Below are positions 35,252 to 42,841 of a DNA stretch of 46,464 bases, piece after piece (the first letter of the stretch is position 1; every line of letters begins with the position of its first letter). This DNA comes from Bacteroidales bacterium (lineage in GTDB: Bacteria > Bacteroidota > Bacteroidia > Bacteroidales > JAIPAH01). Position numbers and translations under genes: made by a program. The notes beneath the pieces are model-generated. The model made no database searches, was not told the DNA's origin, and saw only the letters and a list, made by a program, of their open reading frames with translations. The DNA lies in contig JAIPAH010000006.1 in assembly GCA_021740175.1 (NCBI GenBank), forward strand, positions 1 to 46,464. The letters are read 5' to 3'.

Positions 35252-37978
35252 TTAATCCTGCTCTTTAAGGGCAGCCTGTGCGGCTGATAGTCTTGCAATA
35301 GGTACCCGGAACGGTGAACAACTGACATAGTTCATGCCCACACGATGGCAGAATTCAACGGAACTAGGTTCACCCCCGTGTTCCCCGCAAATTCCTACCT
35401 TAAGGTCTTTCTTGGTTTGGCGTCCCTTTTGGGTCCCCATATCAACCAATTGACCGACACCTGATTGATCGAGAACCTGGAAAGGATCGTTTTTCAGTAA
35501 TCCCTTATTCAGGTAAACAGGCAGGAACTTACCAGCATCATCCCTTGAGAAACCAAAAGTCATTTGAGTCAGGTCATTGGTACCGAAAGAGAAGAATTCG
35601 GAAGCTTTTGCTATTTCGTCTGCTACAAGAGCGGCTCTCGGCGTCTCTATCATGGTTCCGACAAGGTATTCTATCTTATCATTTCTTTCGGCAAATACAT
35701 CTTCGGCTGTATTACGTACGATTCCTTCCTGCATCTTCATTTCCTCAAGGTTGCCTGTCAGCGGAATCATGATTTCAGGGATGGCTTTGACATTCTTTTC
35801 TTTCAGGTTCAAAGCAGCTTCAACAATTGCCCTGGTCTGCATTTCGGTGATTTCAGGGTATGTGTTCCCCAGACGACATCCGCGATGGCCAAGCATTGGG
35901 TTCAATTCATGAAGGGAGTCGATTTTTTCTTTAATTTCCTCGAACGACATGCCCATTTGCTCAGCAAGCTCCTTTTGATGTTTTTCTTCCTGCGGGACAA
36001 ACTCGTGTAACGGAGGATCCAAGAGTCGAACGGTGACGGGGAGCTCATTCATGGCTTCAAAGATACCTTCAAAATCCTCCCGTTGTAAGGGGAGTAATTT
36101 ATCGAGAGCTTTACGGCGTCCTTGTTCATCGCTGGCAAGGATCATTTCCCGCATGGATTTTATTTTATCTTCGGCAAAGAACATGTGTTCGGTACGGCAC
36201 AGCCCGATACCCCTGGCGCCGAATTCTCTTGCTTTGGTAGCATCTGCGGGTGTGTCGGCATTTGTCCTTACAGCCGTGGTGCCATATTTCTTTGATAGCT
36301 CCATCAGCTTGGCAAAATCACCGCTCAATTCAGGGTCTTTCGTTTTAATGCTTTCTTTGTAAACTTCCCCTGTTGTACCATTCAACGAAATCCAATCTCC
36401 TTCTTTGAAGGTAACTCCTTCTGAAGTCAGGGTGCGCTTTTTATAATCTATCTGAACAGAGCCGGCTCCTGAAACGCAGCATTTGCCCATACCACGGGCA
36501 ACAACAGCTGCATGTGAAGTCATGCCACCGCGAGCTGTCAGGATACCCTTGGCAATATTCATGCCCTCCAGGTCTTCCGGAGATGTCTCGATGCGGGCAA
36601 GGATGGTTTGGTCATACTTATCAGCCTCATCGGCAAAAAACACCAGTTGACCGGTAGCTGCACCGGGTGATGCGGGCAATCCTTTAGCGATGGGTGTTGC
36701 TTTCTCCAGCTCCTCGGGGATAAAGATAGGGTGCAACAATTCATCCAGACGAACCGGATCAACGCGGAGAACGGCTTCTTTTTCATTGATAAGCCCCTCC
36801 CGAAGCATATCCATGGCTATTTTCACCATGGCCGCTCCTGTACGTTTACCGTTTCGAGTTTGTAGCAGCCAAAGCGTACCTTCCTGGATAGTGAATTCGA
36901 GGTCTTGCATGTCACGATAGTGATTCTCGAGCTTTTGCTGGACATCGTCCAACTGCTTATAGATTTCCGGCATCACCTCTTCAAGGGAAGGATACTTGCT
37001 GGCTCGTTCTTCTTCGCTGATTCCCTGAAGCTCAGCCCAACGCTTAGACCCTTCTTTAGTAATCTGCTGTGGTGTACGTACACCGGCAACAACGTCTTCG
37101 CCCTGGGCATTGACAAGATATTCGCCGTTGAATATGTTTTCTCCGGTAGCAGCGTCTCTTGTGAAAGCTACGCCTGTAGCGGAAGAATTACCCATGTTTC
37201 CGAATACCATGGCCTGAACGTTTACGGCAGTTCCCCATTCCTCGGGGATTTTGTTGATTTCCCGGTATTTTTTAGCCCGTGATGTATTCCAGCTATCAAA
37301 AACGGCCATAATAGCCCCCCATAGCTGATCCCATGGGTTTGTCGGGAAATCCTTGTCGGTATATTCTTTTACTTGTTTCTTGAAACGTGCCACCAGGTCT
37401 TTTAAATCTTCGACCTTTAGTTCAATGTCGTTTTTGTAGCCTTTTTTGTCTTTGATCTCATCCAGGATTTCTTCAAAAGGATCTACATCCTCTTTTGTTT
37501 GGGGCTTCATTCCAAGGACGACATCCCCGTACATTTGAATAAAGCGGCGATAAGAATCCCAAGCAAAACGCCTATTCCCTGTTTTGTGGGCGAGGCCTTC
37601 CACGGCATCTTCATTCATCCCGAGATTAAGGACTGTGTCCATCATCCCCGGCATGGATATGCGGGCACCCGAGCGAACAGAGAGCAGTAAGGGATTTTCA
37701 TTACTTCCGAATTTCGTCCCCGTACTTTTCTCGATTTCTTTAATAGACTCCTCGACCTTGTCTTTAATGAGTTCAATGGCTTTGTCTTTACCGTATTGGG
37801 TATATTCCGTACATACTTCGGTAGTAATGGTGAATCCAGGGGGGACGGGCACTCCTATTGAGCTCATCTCTGCCAGGTTAGCGCCTTTTCCGCCAAGGAG
37901 GTTTTTCATGTTTTTATTTCCCTCGGTTTGGCCGCTGCCAAAGAAATAGATTCGTTTTTTACTGTCTGTTTTTCCCAT
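35252..37978 (-). CDS. ppdK: Pyruvate, phosphate dikinase
   Basis: PPDK interconverts pyruvate + ATP + Pi and PEP + AMP + PPi. The 908 residues follow the family order: N-terminal nucleotide-binding domain (KNLLGGKGANLAEMSSIGVPVPPGFTI; LLLSVRSGARISMPGMMDTVLNLG; QARNGKRTG-type WLLQTRNGKRTGAAMVKIA), the swivelling phosphohistidine domain with GGMTSHAAVVARGMGKCCVSG, and the PEP/pyruvate TIM barrel (GIGLCRTEHMFF; VGTMIETPRAALVADEIA; FSFGTNDLTQMTFGFSRDD; VGICGEHGGEP with the catalytic Cys). It lies next to pckA, so this locus encodes both common routes to PEP. It has its own terminator and -7 box. Confidence 0.97.
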   Translation of the reverse strand: MGKTDSKKRIYFFGSGQTEGNKNMKNLLGGKGANLAEMSSIGVPVPPGFTITTEVCTEYTQYGKDKAIELIKDKVEESIKEIEKSTGTKFGSNENPLLLSVRSGARISMPGMMDTVLNLGMNEDAVEGLAHKTGNRRFAWDSYRRFIQMYGDVVLGMKPQTKEDVDPFEEILDEIKDKKGYKNDIELKVEDLKDLVARFKKQVKEYTDKDFPTNPWDQLWGAIMAVFDSWNTSRAKKYREINKIPEEWGTAVNVQAMVFGNMGNSSATGVAFTRDAATGENIFNGEYLVNAQGEDVVAGVRTPQQITKEGSKRWAELQGISEEERASKYPSLEEVMPEIYKQLDDVQQKLENHYRDMQDLEFTIQEGTLWLLQTRNGKRTGAAMVKIAMDMLREGLINEKEAVLRVDPVRLDELLHPIFIPEELEKATPIAKGLPASPGAATGQLVFFADEADKYDQTILARIETSPEDLEGMNIAKGILTARGGMTSHAAVVARGMGKCCVSGAGSVQIDYKKRTLTSEGVTFKEGDWISLNGTTGEVYKESIKTKDPELSGDFAKLMELSKKYGTTAVRTNADTPADATKAREFGARGIGLCRTEHMFFAEDKIKSMREMILASDEQGRRKALDKLLPLQREDFEGIFEAMNELPVTVRLLDPPLHEFVPQEEKHQKELAEQMGMSFEEIKEKIDSLHELNPMLGHRGCRLGNTYPEITEMQTRAIVEAALNLKEKNVKAIPEIMIPLTGNLEEMKMQEGIVRNTAEDVFAERNDKIEYLVGTMIETPRAALVADEIAKASEFFSFGTNDLTQMTFGFSRDDAGKFLPVYLNKGLLKNDPFQVLDQSGVGQLVDMGTQKGRQTKKDLKVGICGEHGGEPSSVEFCHRVGMNYVSCSPFRVPIARLSAAQAALKEQD

Positions 37979-38030
37979 TTTTAATAATATTGTTTGTTAT
38001 TATTCACTTGGTGTAATTTTTTTCCGAAGC

Positions 38031-38038
38031 CAAAGGTA
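38031..38038 (-). promoter_or_regulatory. -7 box of ppdK
   Basis: Minus-strand TACCTTTG is an exact -7 match, 52 bases before the ppdK ATG. Nineteen bases upstream of it is TTTT, one base off the -33 consensus TTTG, giving a plausible full promoter. Confidence 0.55.
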
Positions 38039-38151
38039 AGAAAATTTGCTTATCAGTAAAACATTGTTTATCTCCTGTATTCTAGGTCTTCGATGCAATC
38101 GTTTGCGAATTCCAGGTATTACCTTGTATTCGATTTTTATTTTTCGGCAAA

Positions 38152-38559
38152 TTATGACGATTTTGTCAGTGTTACTACGATATTTCGCCGGGTGCGAGGC
38201 CCATCAAATTCACAAAGGAAAATATTCTGCCATGTTGACAAACCCATGCTTCCATTGATTATAGGAATGCTTTCTGAAGGCCCTACTAATCCTGCTTTTA
38301 GGTGAGCATCAGCATTGCCGTCCTGGATGTCATGTTCCCATACGCCTTTAGGAATCTGTTTTTGTAAAAAATTTATGACATCATTCTGAACGGATTGGTC
38401 CCAGTTTTCCTGGATCATAATGGCTGCTGTAGCACCCTGAACATAAACGTTTAACGTTCCGGTATCAATGGAAGCTTCTTTTACCGCATTCCTGACATCT
38501 TTGGTGATGTCATAAAGGCCTTCGCGTTTGCCGGTGGATATCGTAATTTTTACTTGCAT
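38152..38559 (-). CDS. YjbQ family protein (UPF0047)
   Basis: A 135-residue protein of the YjbQ/UPF0047 family. It has the family sequence pattern: ITISTGKREGLYDITKDV, VYVQGATAAIMIQEN, DIQDGNADAHLKAGLVGPSESIPI with the conserved His, and the C-terminal LSTWQNIFLCEFDGPRTRR. E. coli YjbQ can act as a weak thiamine-phosphate synthase, but the true role is unsettled. It lies 140 bp downstream of the GroES-like gene across a structured hairpin, so it may be in the same transcript only by readthrough. Confidence 0.93.
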   Translation of the reverse strand: MQVKITISTGKREGLYDITKDVRNAVKEASIDTGTLNVYVQGATAAIMIQENWDQSVQNDVINFLQKQIPKGVWEHDIQDGNADAHLKAGLVGPSESIPIINGSMGLSTWQNIFLCEFDGPRTRRNIVVTLTKSS

Positions 38560-38570
38560 AATAAGCTATT

Positions 38571-38675
38571 TACTTAAAAATAAAAAAGAGGTTACACCCC
38601 GAAGATGAAACGTTACTTCACGAGGAAAAATTTGTTTATCCTTCTCATGATTAGCTTCATCTTGTTATTGTAACC
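38571..38675 (-). terminator. Three-segment hairpin with T-run downstream of the GroES-like gene
   Basis: Three nested pairs of arms form one long imperfect stem: GGTTACA (38590-38596) with TGTAACC (38669-38675); AAGATGAA (38602-38609) with TTCATCTT (38656-38663); and TCACGAG (38618-38624) with CTCATGA (38644-38650), using one G-U pair. On the minus strand it ends in CCTCTTTTTTATTTTT (38588-38573), as an intrinsic terminator would. It is far longer than the other terminators here. Confidence 0.6.
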
Positions 38676-38699
38676 CCTGTAATGCTTTAAAACGCTGAT

Positions 38700-38987
38700 T
38701 TAGATAGAGTCTGTTTTTACCACTTTCGACAGAATATCAGCGTATTGTATTACTAGTAATTTCTTGTCATCAAATTCGGATTCTACTCCTGAATATTCTT
38801 TATAAAGTACATAGTCTCCAACTTGGATTTCAGCATTTTCAATGTTTGCCATAGCTACCACCTTAGCTACATTTCTTCGCTCCTTGGCGGTTTCCGGTAT
38901 GACAATGCCACTGGCTGTTTTTTGTTCTTGCTTATCTTCTGTGATATCAAGAACGACATTTTCATTTATTGGTTGTAATTCTTTCAT
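38700..38987 (-). CDS. GroES-like co-chaperonin, stand-alone
   Basis: A 95-residue chaperonin-10 family protein: LQPINENVVLDITEDKQEQKTASGIVIPETAKERRNVAKVVAMAN, IQVGDYVLYKEYSGVESEFDDKKLLVIQYADILS. The mobile loop (KTASGIVIP) that docks on GroEL is conserved. No groEL follows, unlike the usual groESL operon, and the sequence has drifted (VVLDITED for VLVEPxxx, VVAMANIEN for VVAVGxG). It could be a paralogue with a modified role or the cell's only GroES; that cannot be decided from this window. It follows the Trx-Grx gene after 50 bp. Confidence 0.88.
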   Translation of the reverse strand: MKELQPINENVVLDITEDKQEQKTASGIVIPETAKERRNVAKVVAMANIENAEIQVGDYVLYKEYSGVESEFDDKKLLVIQYADILSKVVKTDSI

Positions 38988-39010
38988 TGTTATAAAATTT
39001 TGATTTGACT

Positions 39011-39043
39011 TTATTTTATCCTTATTTTATCCTTATTTTATCC
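39011..39043. repeat. Three perfect 11-bp tandem repeats at the end of the Trx-Grx gene
   Basis: TTATTTTATCC occurs three times without mismatch (39011-39021, 39022-39032, 39033-39043). The third copy contains the last codon and the TAA stop of the thioredoxin-glutaredoxin gene; on the coding strand each unit reads GGATAAAATAA. Confidence 0.9.
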
Positions 39044-39628
39044 TTGTATCCCTAATAATTCATTGATTTTTGTTTTGTTAAAACCCGTCACAAACTGCCC
39101 GTTTATTTCGGTCTGCGGCACTCCCTGCTGGCCTGTTTTCTTTACCAAATCCTGAGCCTTTTGCTGATCTTTGGACACATCGATATCCTGAAAATGAATG
39201 TTATGTCGTCTTAAATGGCTTTTCAGTGTATTGCAATGCGGACAGCTCGGTGTTGAATAAACGATGACCCTTTTCTGGGTTTCGGTCCCTTCATTTTTAG
39301 TGGCTTTGAAGATATTGTCTTCAAAAACCGATTTATAAAAATCCGGTTTATGACAACCTTTAATCGTTTTATGAAATTTACCGTTAACGAACTCCAAAAG
39401 TGTTGGAGCGGAAGTCACCCCAAACTGGGGATGTATATCGTGTACCTTACTGACATTAGCTGCCAAAAGGTTGATACCCGGTGTGGTATCTTTTATTTTT
39501 TGAAGGTTTTGGTAGGCACAACTGCTATTCTCCGACCCTTCCTTGTAAATAAGAAGGTAGGCTTTTTCCGTTGATTTTACAGCCTCCAAAACTTCCTTAT
39601 ATGAATGGACTTCTTTTAGATTTTCCAT
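39038..39628 (-). CDS. Thioredoxin-like / glutaredoxin fusion protein
   Basis: A 196-residue cytoplasmic protein with two thioredoxin-fold domains. Domain one (about 1-108) has the fold landmarks (AYLLIYKEGS; cis-Pro in TSAPTLLEF; VNGKFHKTIKG) but its active site is SSCA at 35-38, so the CxxC pair is lost and one Cys (Cys37) remains. Domain two (about 119-196) is glutaredoxin-like with CPHC (129-132), the TVPxx equivalent GVPQTEINGQ and FVTGFN. A role in thiol-disulfide exchange is likely; the partner is unknown. ATG at 39628 is chosen over an upstream extension. The stop lies in an 11-bp tandem repeat. Confidence 0.85.
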   Translation of the reverse strand: MENLKEVHSYKEVLEAVKSTEKAYLLIYKEGSENSSCAYQNLQKIKDTTPGINLLAANVSKVHDIHPQFGVTSAPTLLEFVNGKFHKTIKGCHKPDFYKSVFEDNIFKATKNEGTETQKRVIVYSTPSCPHCNTLKSHLRRHNIHFQDIDVSKDQQKAQDLVKKTGQQGVPQTEINGQFVTGFNKTKINELLGIQG

Positions 39629-39735
39629 TATTATATGCTTGACGATTTTTTGTTGTGCTCTATCATAATTTATACCAAAACCGGCACAGGATAAAATGGC
39701 AGCCATAAGTATGTAAAATTGGCATATTCCTAACC

Positions 39736-39768
39736 AAAAAAAGCATCCTCCCGGTGGGGGAGGATGCT
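39736..39768 (-). terminator. Strong hairpin terminator upstream of the Trx-Grx gene
   Basis: AGCATCCTCCC (39742-39752) and GGGAGGATGCT (39758-39768) form a perfect 11-bp stem with a 5-nt loop. On the minus strand the stem is followed by TTTTTTT (complement of 39742-39736). It is 380 bases past the cytochrome stop, so it may end that transcript or a shorter RNA started at about 39815. Nine-base direct repeats CCTAACCAA flank it (39729-39737 and 39772-39780). Confidence 0.8.
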
Positions 39769-39815
39769 AAACCTAACCAATTATCTACTTCCTACTAATA
39801 AATTTAGTAAAAAGA
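39736..39815 (-). ncRNA. Candidate small RNA or attenuated leader
   Basis: A -7-like box TATATTTG (39827-39820, minus) is followed after about 10 bases by a small hairpin (TACTAA 39809-39804 with TTAGTA 39798-39793), a purine-rich single-stranded linker, and the strong terminator at 39768-39736. Together this predicts a transcript of about 80 nt. It could be a free small RNA or a leader that limits transcription into the Trx-Grx gene. No known family was recognised with certainty; known Bacteroidota RNA motifs such as Flavo-1 should be compared. Confidence 0.35.
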
Positions 39816-39819
39816 ATCG

Positions 39820-39827
39820 CAAATATA
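39820..39827 (-). promoter_or_regulatory. -7-like box of the candidate small RNA
   Basis: Minus-strand TATATTTG matches TAnnTTTG exactly. No -33 TTTG is found at 19-21 bp, so strength is uncertain. It is the only exact -7 match I see between the cytochrome gene and the Trx-Grx gene. Confidence 0.4.
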
Positions 39828-39985
39828 GCGTTATTCAACCGATTTTATTATTCTAACGAACGACAAATTTGTTAATAAAATAACGGAGCTGTCACATGAG
39901 GGTTCAATATTCCGACGCCTCATATTTTGCATTATCAGACGTTCGGATTATCCATAAACAATAGATGCAAAACATGGGGAGGATG

Positions 39986-40026
39986 CCCGCCCGTACCGAA
40001 TTCCGAACCTTCGGGATTCGGGCGGG
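39986..40026. repeat. GC-rich REP-like palindrome
   Basis: Outer arms CCCGCCC (39986-39992) and GGGCGGG (40020-40026) enclose GAATTCCGAA / TTCGGGATTC, with one G-T wobble and a 5-nt bulge (GTACC), closing on a 2-nt loop. The composition is much richer in G+C than its surroundings. There is no T-run on either side, so it is not a standard terminator; the shape resembles repetitive extragenic palindromes. Confidence 0.6.
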
Positions 40027-40148
40027 AATCTCGTCATTCCCTCTAATGAAGGCTTATTAAATCTATAATCTGTAAAATAACGTCCTTTGTTGAGTATTGA
40101 GTTAAGCCCCTCAATCGATATTAGGCACGACTCTATTATTGCCAGATT

Positions 40149-42839
40149 TTAATCCTCTGATTTAAAGACCGTATTTGGTCCGGGTTGTTTTACAATAACA
40201 TCTTTTTTAATCATATTCCTGTGGTGGCCGTTGACCTTCATTTCTTTAGTGTGACAAACTTTGCAATTTCCTTTTACCCCGATGGTTCCGGCAAAACCCA
40301 TGTATTGCAAAGGTTGAATGTTGTCGCGGTCTTCCGAATACATATTTTTTCCGAAATAAACTGCATGTGGAGAACCATGGCATGCAGCACACATCACTCC
40401 ATGCGTGTCGGTTCTGTTTCGATAGAGTGCCGAACTTCCCGAGACCCATCGGTTGAAACCCAGCGGAGCTTTTTTTATATTTCGGATATCGAAATTGGTG
40501 TGACAACTCTTACAATCCGGCTGCTGTAGCCATGGTTGTCGCGGTTTTATATCCTTATAGGATTTTACACTCCTGGGTACGAGCTTGTTTTTTAGTTTGG
40601 CAACGCGTTTTTTCCCGTATTGCTCTTCATGTTTGAGCAATGCCAGCGCATGATCTTCTATTTTACCATGACACGTGGTGCAATCCAAAGGACCGAGCCG
40701 GGAATGTCTGCCTCTTAAGCATCGCGTATTTCCTGAAGGGTCGTTGGGGTGACACATGTTGCAGGCATCGCCGTCCATCCCGGTAAGGTAATTGGCATGA
40801 AAACCATGAATAGCCGTTGAAAAATTAAGGATGTTTTCTTTTCCTTTTACCCCAATTGCCGGGTCACCATGACATTGCTGGCAAAGCACGGGGTTATCAT
40901 TTTCTGCTTGTCGTTCGAGTTCAGTACCCTCAATACGGTCGTGCACTTTTAAAATATTCTCAGCCGTTAAATCGGCCATTCCGGAAATATCGTTTACACG
41001 CCAGTCTCCCCGGTGGCAATTTTTACATCCCATCTCAGTTGAATTGGGGGCAACAACTTTTGTCGAAGCTAATTTTTCCCCGGTATTTTTGTCCATTGCG
41101 ATTATTTTAAACTGAGGATAGGGATTGTAACTACCATCATCCTTGTATGGCGTAACCGGAATAAATTTAGCGATAAATGTGTTGTGGGTGTTTTGATTCA
41201 TTTCACCTGTAAGACCTTTGCCCGCTAGGCCGATACCTTCTTTAAGATCGACACCGTAAGTTTTCTTTGCATTTTTCCAGAAATTGACGTGCTCTCCGGG
41301 ATTTTTATATCCCTCCTCGACTTCATACTTTATCTTCACACCTTCTGAAACTACTGTGGGTTTGGGGCCGCGCTTAATTAGCTGTGCCCATAAAGTATTG
41401 GCCGGGGGTAGAAAAGAGAAGTAATCCGAATTGTCCGAAATACAATGCATTCCTAGATCATTCCAAGCCATAAGGACATAATCCGAATCTTCATTGAATT
41501 CAGGAATAACAGTTTTTTCCTTTTCCGCATTAAATTCTGAGGATTGGGACGCTCCTTCTTTGTTGTTGAGCCCACGGACTAAATAAGCGGCCAGGGCTTT
41601 CTTTTCTTTGTCGGTTCCTAAAAACGGAGGCATATACTCACTGATATGGCCTAAACCCGATAATTTAGCTTCCATCCCTCTTTCTGTGAGATGATTCGTC
41701 CGTGAAACCAGGTCGTTGTGTCCGCCCAAAGTATGACAAGCCATGCACTGCATATCGGCCAGCTCTTTCCCCGTTTGCATTACATTTTCATTATTTACTT
41801 CTTTAAACTGAGACCATTTGGCAGTTTTTAGAAATCCTTCCTTGTTGATTTTTTCAGCACTATCGGCAACGACCCCATGGGAGTACATGTATCCATAAAC
41901 GACATACGGTTTTCGGGCAATTTCACGTGTATATTCGAAGCCTGCCATCCATCCCAAACCAATAATTACCATGACAAAGACCAGGATACGCTGAAATCCT
42001 TTAGGTATCCGGGCTAGAAAAAGCAGTCCTCCCAAAAATATCAGGATGGTAGCTGTGATGAGCAGGTGGATGAAAGGTTTAACTTCGGGATTGAATTTCA
42101 TAATATTGGCGGAAGCATCTTCAGGAATAATGGCCAGATACCAAAAAGCACTAAGAATGATAAGCACAAAGGGCACCAAGAGCCATTTTGTATCTAGCTT
42201 ATAGAGGCGGGATCTGAGCTTTTTGTCTTTGCGGAAGGAGGCTGTTACGAGTCCAAAAAGGCCGGCAAAAGAGAGTGCTATCCCTGTGCGGAAAATTAAT
42301 GACGGGAGGAAAGACGGGTTGAAAAATCCCTGCCAGAAGTTTTGGGTTTCAGCCCATTGACCCGGTGTAAGCATGAAATCGATAATGCCGTTAATGATGA
42401 AGAGGCTGAGCCATGCAAAGATGAAATAAAACCACCCGATAACCACATGGTTTTTGGGGTCCATGCTGTCAAACTTGTAATGATATATCAGCAAAGCCAC
42501 GATTTCACCGATAAAAAAGACCCACTCGGTGGCCCAGGCAAATACGAAATTGTGTATCAGGAAAGAAGTGCCTGCAGGCTGAACCAGGGAAATGATAAAC
42601 CAAATTCCTACACCGGTAATTCCTCCAAAAACCATGGTAAGCAAAAGGAAAAACTGCGTATGGGATTTAACATATCCCAGCAGACCCTGGTCATTGTTTT
42701 TGCGAGCCCTCATTTCTGTTAGGACAAGAAACAAACCTCCCCCTACAGCGAGGTGAGCAATAAAAACATGTAGTACGGCTATTATTGCTATCAGTGTACC
42801 ACCCCCTATTGTCGGTAGTTCCCAAATCGGATAATTCAT
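40149..42839 (-). CDS. CydA-like membrane domain fused to octaheme cytochrome c
   Basis: An 896-residue protein. Residues 1-310 have about eight TM helices resembling bd-oxidase subunit I: His24 in TM1 (LHVFIAHLAVGGG), GITGVGIWF, Glu105/Glu112 in TEWVFFIGEIVALL, and ARKPYVVYGYMYSHG, matching the CydA GRQPWVVYG segment. The outer part carries eight CXXCH heme c sites: Cys365 alone in a mono-heme region, then 605, 653, 693, 720, 776, 817 and 859. Between them lies a domain starting MAWNDLGMHCISDNSDYFSF. CydA's b558-type His in TM5 appears to be Arg184 here. It probably moves electrons between quinol and the outer multiheme chain. The partner gene ends 2 bases upstream. Confidence 0.85.
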   Translation of the reverse strand: MNYPIWELPTIGGGTLIAIIAVLHVFIAHLAVGGGLFLVLTEMRARKNNDQGLLGYVKSHTQFFLLLTMVFGGITGVGIWFIISLVQPAGTSFLIHNFVFAWATEWVFFIGEIVALLIYHYKFDSMDPKNHVVIGWFYFIFAWLSLFIINGIIDFMLTPGQWAETQNFWQGFFNPSFLPSLIFRTGIALSFAGLFGLVTASFRKDKKLRSRLYKLDTKWLLVPFVLIILSAFWYLAIIPEDASANIMKFNPEVKPFIHLLITATILIFLGGLLFLARIPKGFQRILVFVMVIIGLGWMAGFEYTREIARKPYVVYGYMYSHGVVADSAEKINKEGFLKTAKWSQFKEVNNENVMQTGKELADMQCMACHTLGGHNDLVSRTNHLTERGMEAKLSGLGHISEYMPPFLGTDKEKKALAAYLVRGLNNKEGASQSSEFNAEKEKTVIPEFNEDSDYVLMAWNDLGMHCISDNSDYFSFLPPANTLWAQLIKRGPKPTVVSEGVKIKYEVEEGYKNPGEHVNFWKNAKKTYGVDLKEGIGLAGKGLTGEMNQNTHNTFIAKFIPVTPYKDDGSYNPYPQFKIIAMDKNTGEKLASTKVVAPNSTEMGCKNCHRGDWRVNDISGMADLTAENILKVHDRIEGTELERQAENDNPVLCQQCHGDPAIGVKGKENILNFSTAIHGFHANYLTGMDGDACNMCHPNDPSGNTRCLRGRHSRLGPLDCTTCHGKIEDHALALLKHEEQYGKKRVAKLKNKLVPRSVKSYKDIKPRQPWLQQPDCKSCHTNFDIRNIKKAPLGFNRWVSGSSALYRNRTDTHGVMCAACHGSPHAVYFGKNMYSEDRDNIQPLQYMGFAGTIGVKGNCKVCHTKEMKVNGHHRNMIKKDVIVKQPGPNTVFKSED

Positions 42840-42841
42840 AG

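Larger units (their letters stand above)
39629..40148. other. Structured intergenic region between the cytochrome and Trx-Grx genes
   Basis: These 520 bp hold no protein gene I can support. Reading on the minus strand from 40148 they contain a GC-rich palindrome (39986-40026), a -7-like box (39827-39820), a candidate small RNA or leader ending at a strong hairpin terminator (39815-39736), and about 107 bp of leader before the Trx-Grx ATG. The part 39830-39985 shows nothing identifiable. Confidence 0.6.

Noticed and set aside
35564-36010. 148-codon plus-strand open frame, with others overlapping ppdK
   Set aside because: All are shadows of the well conserved ppdK gene.
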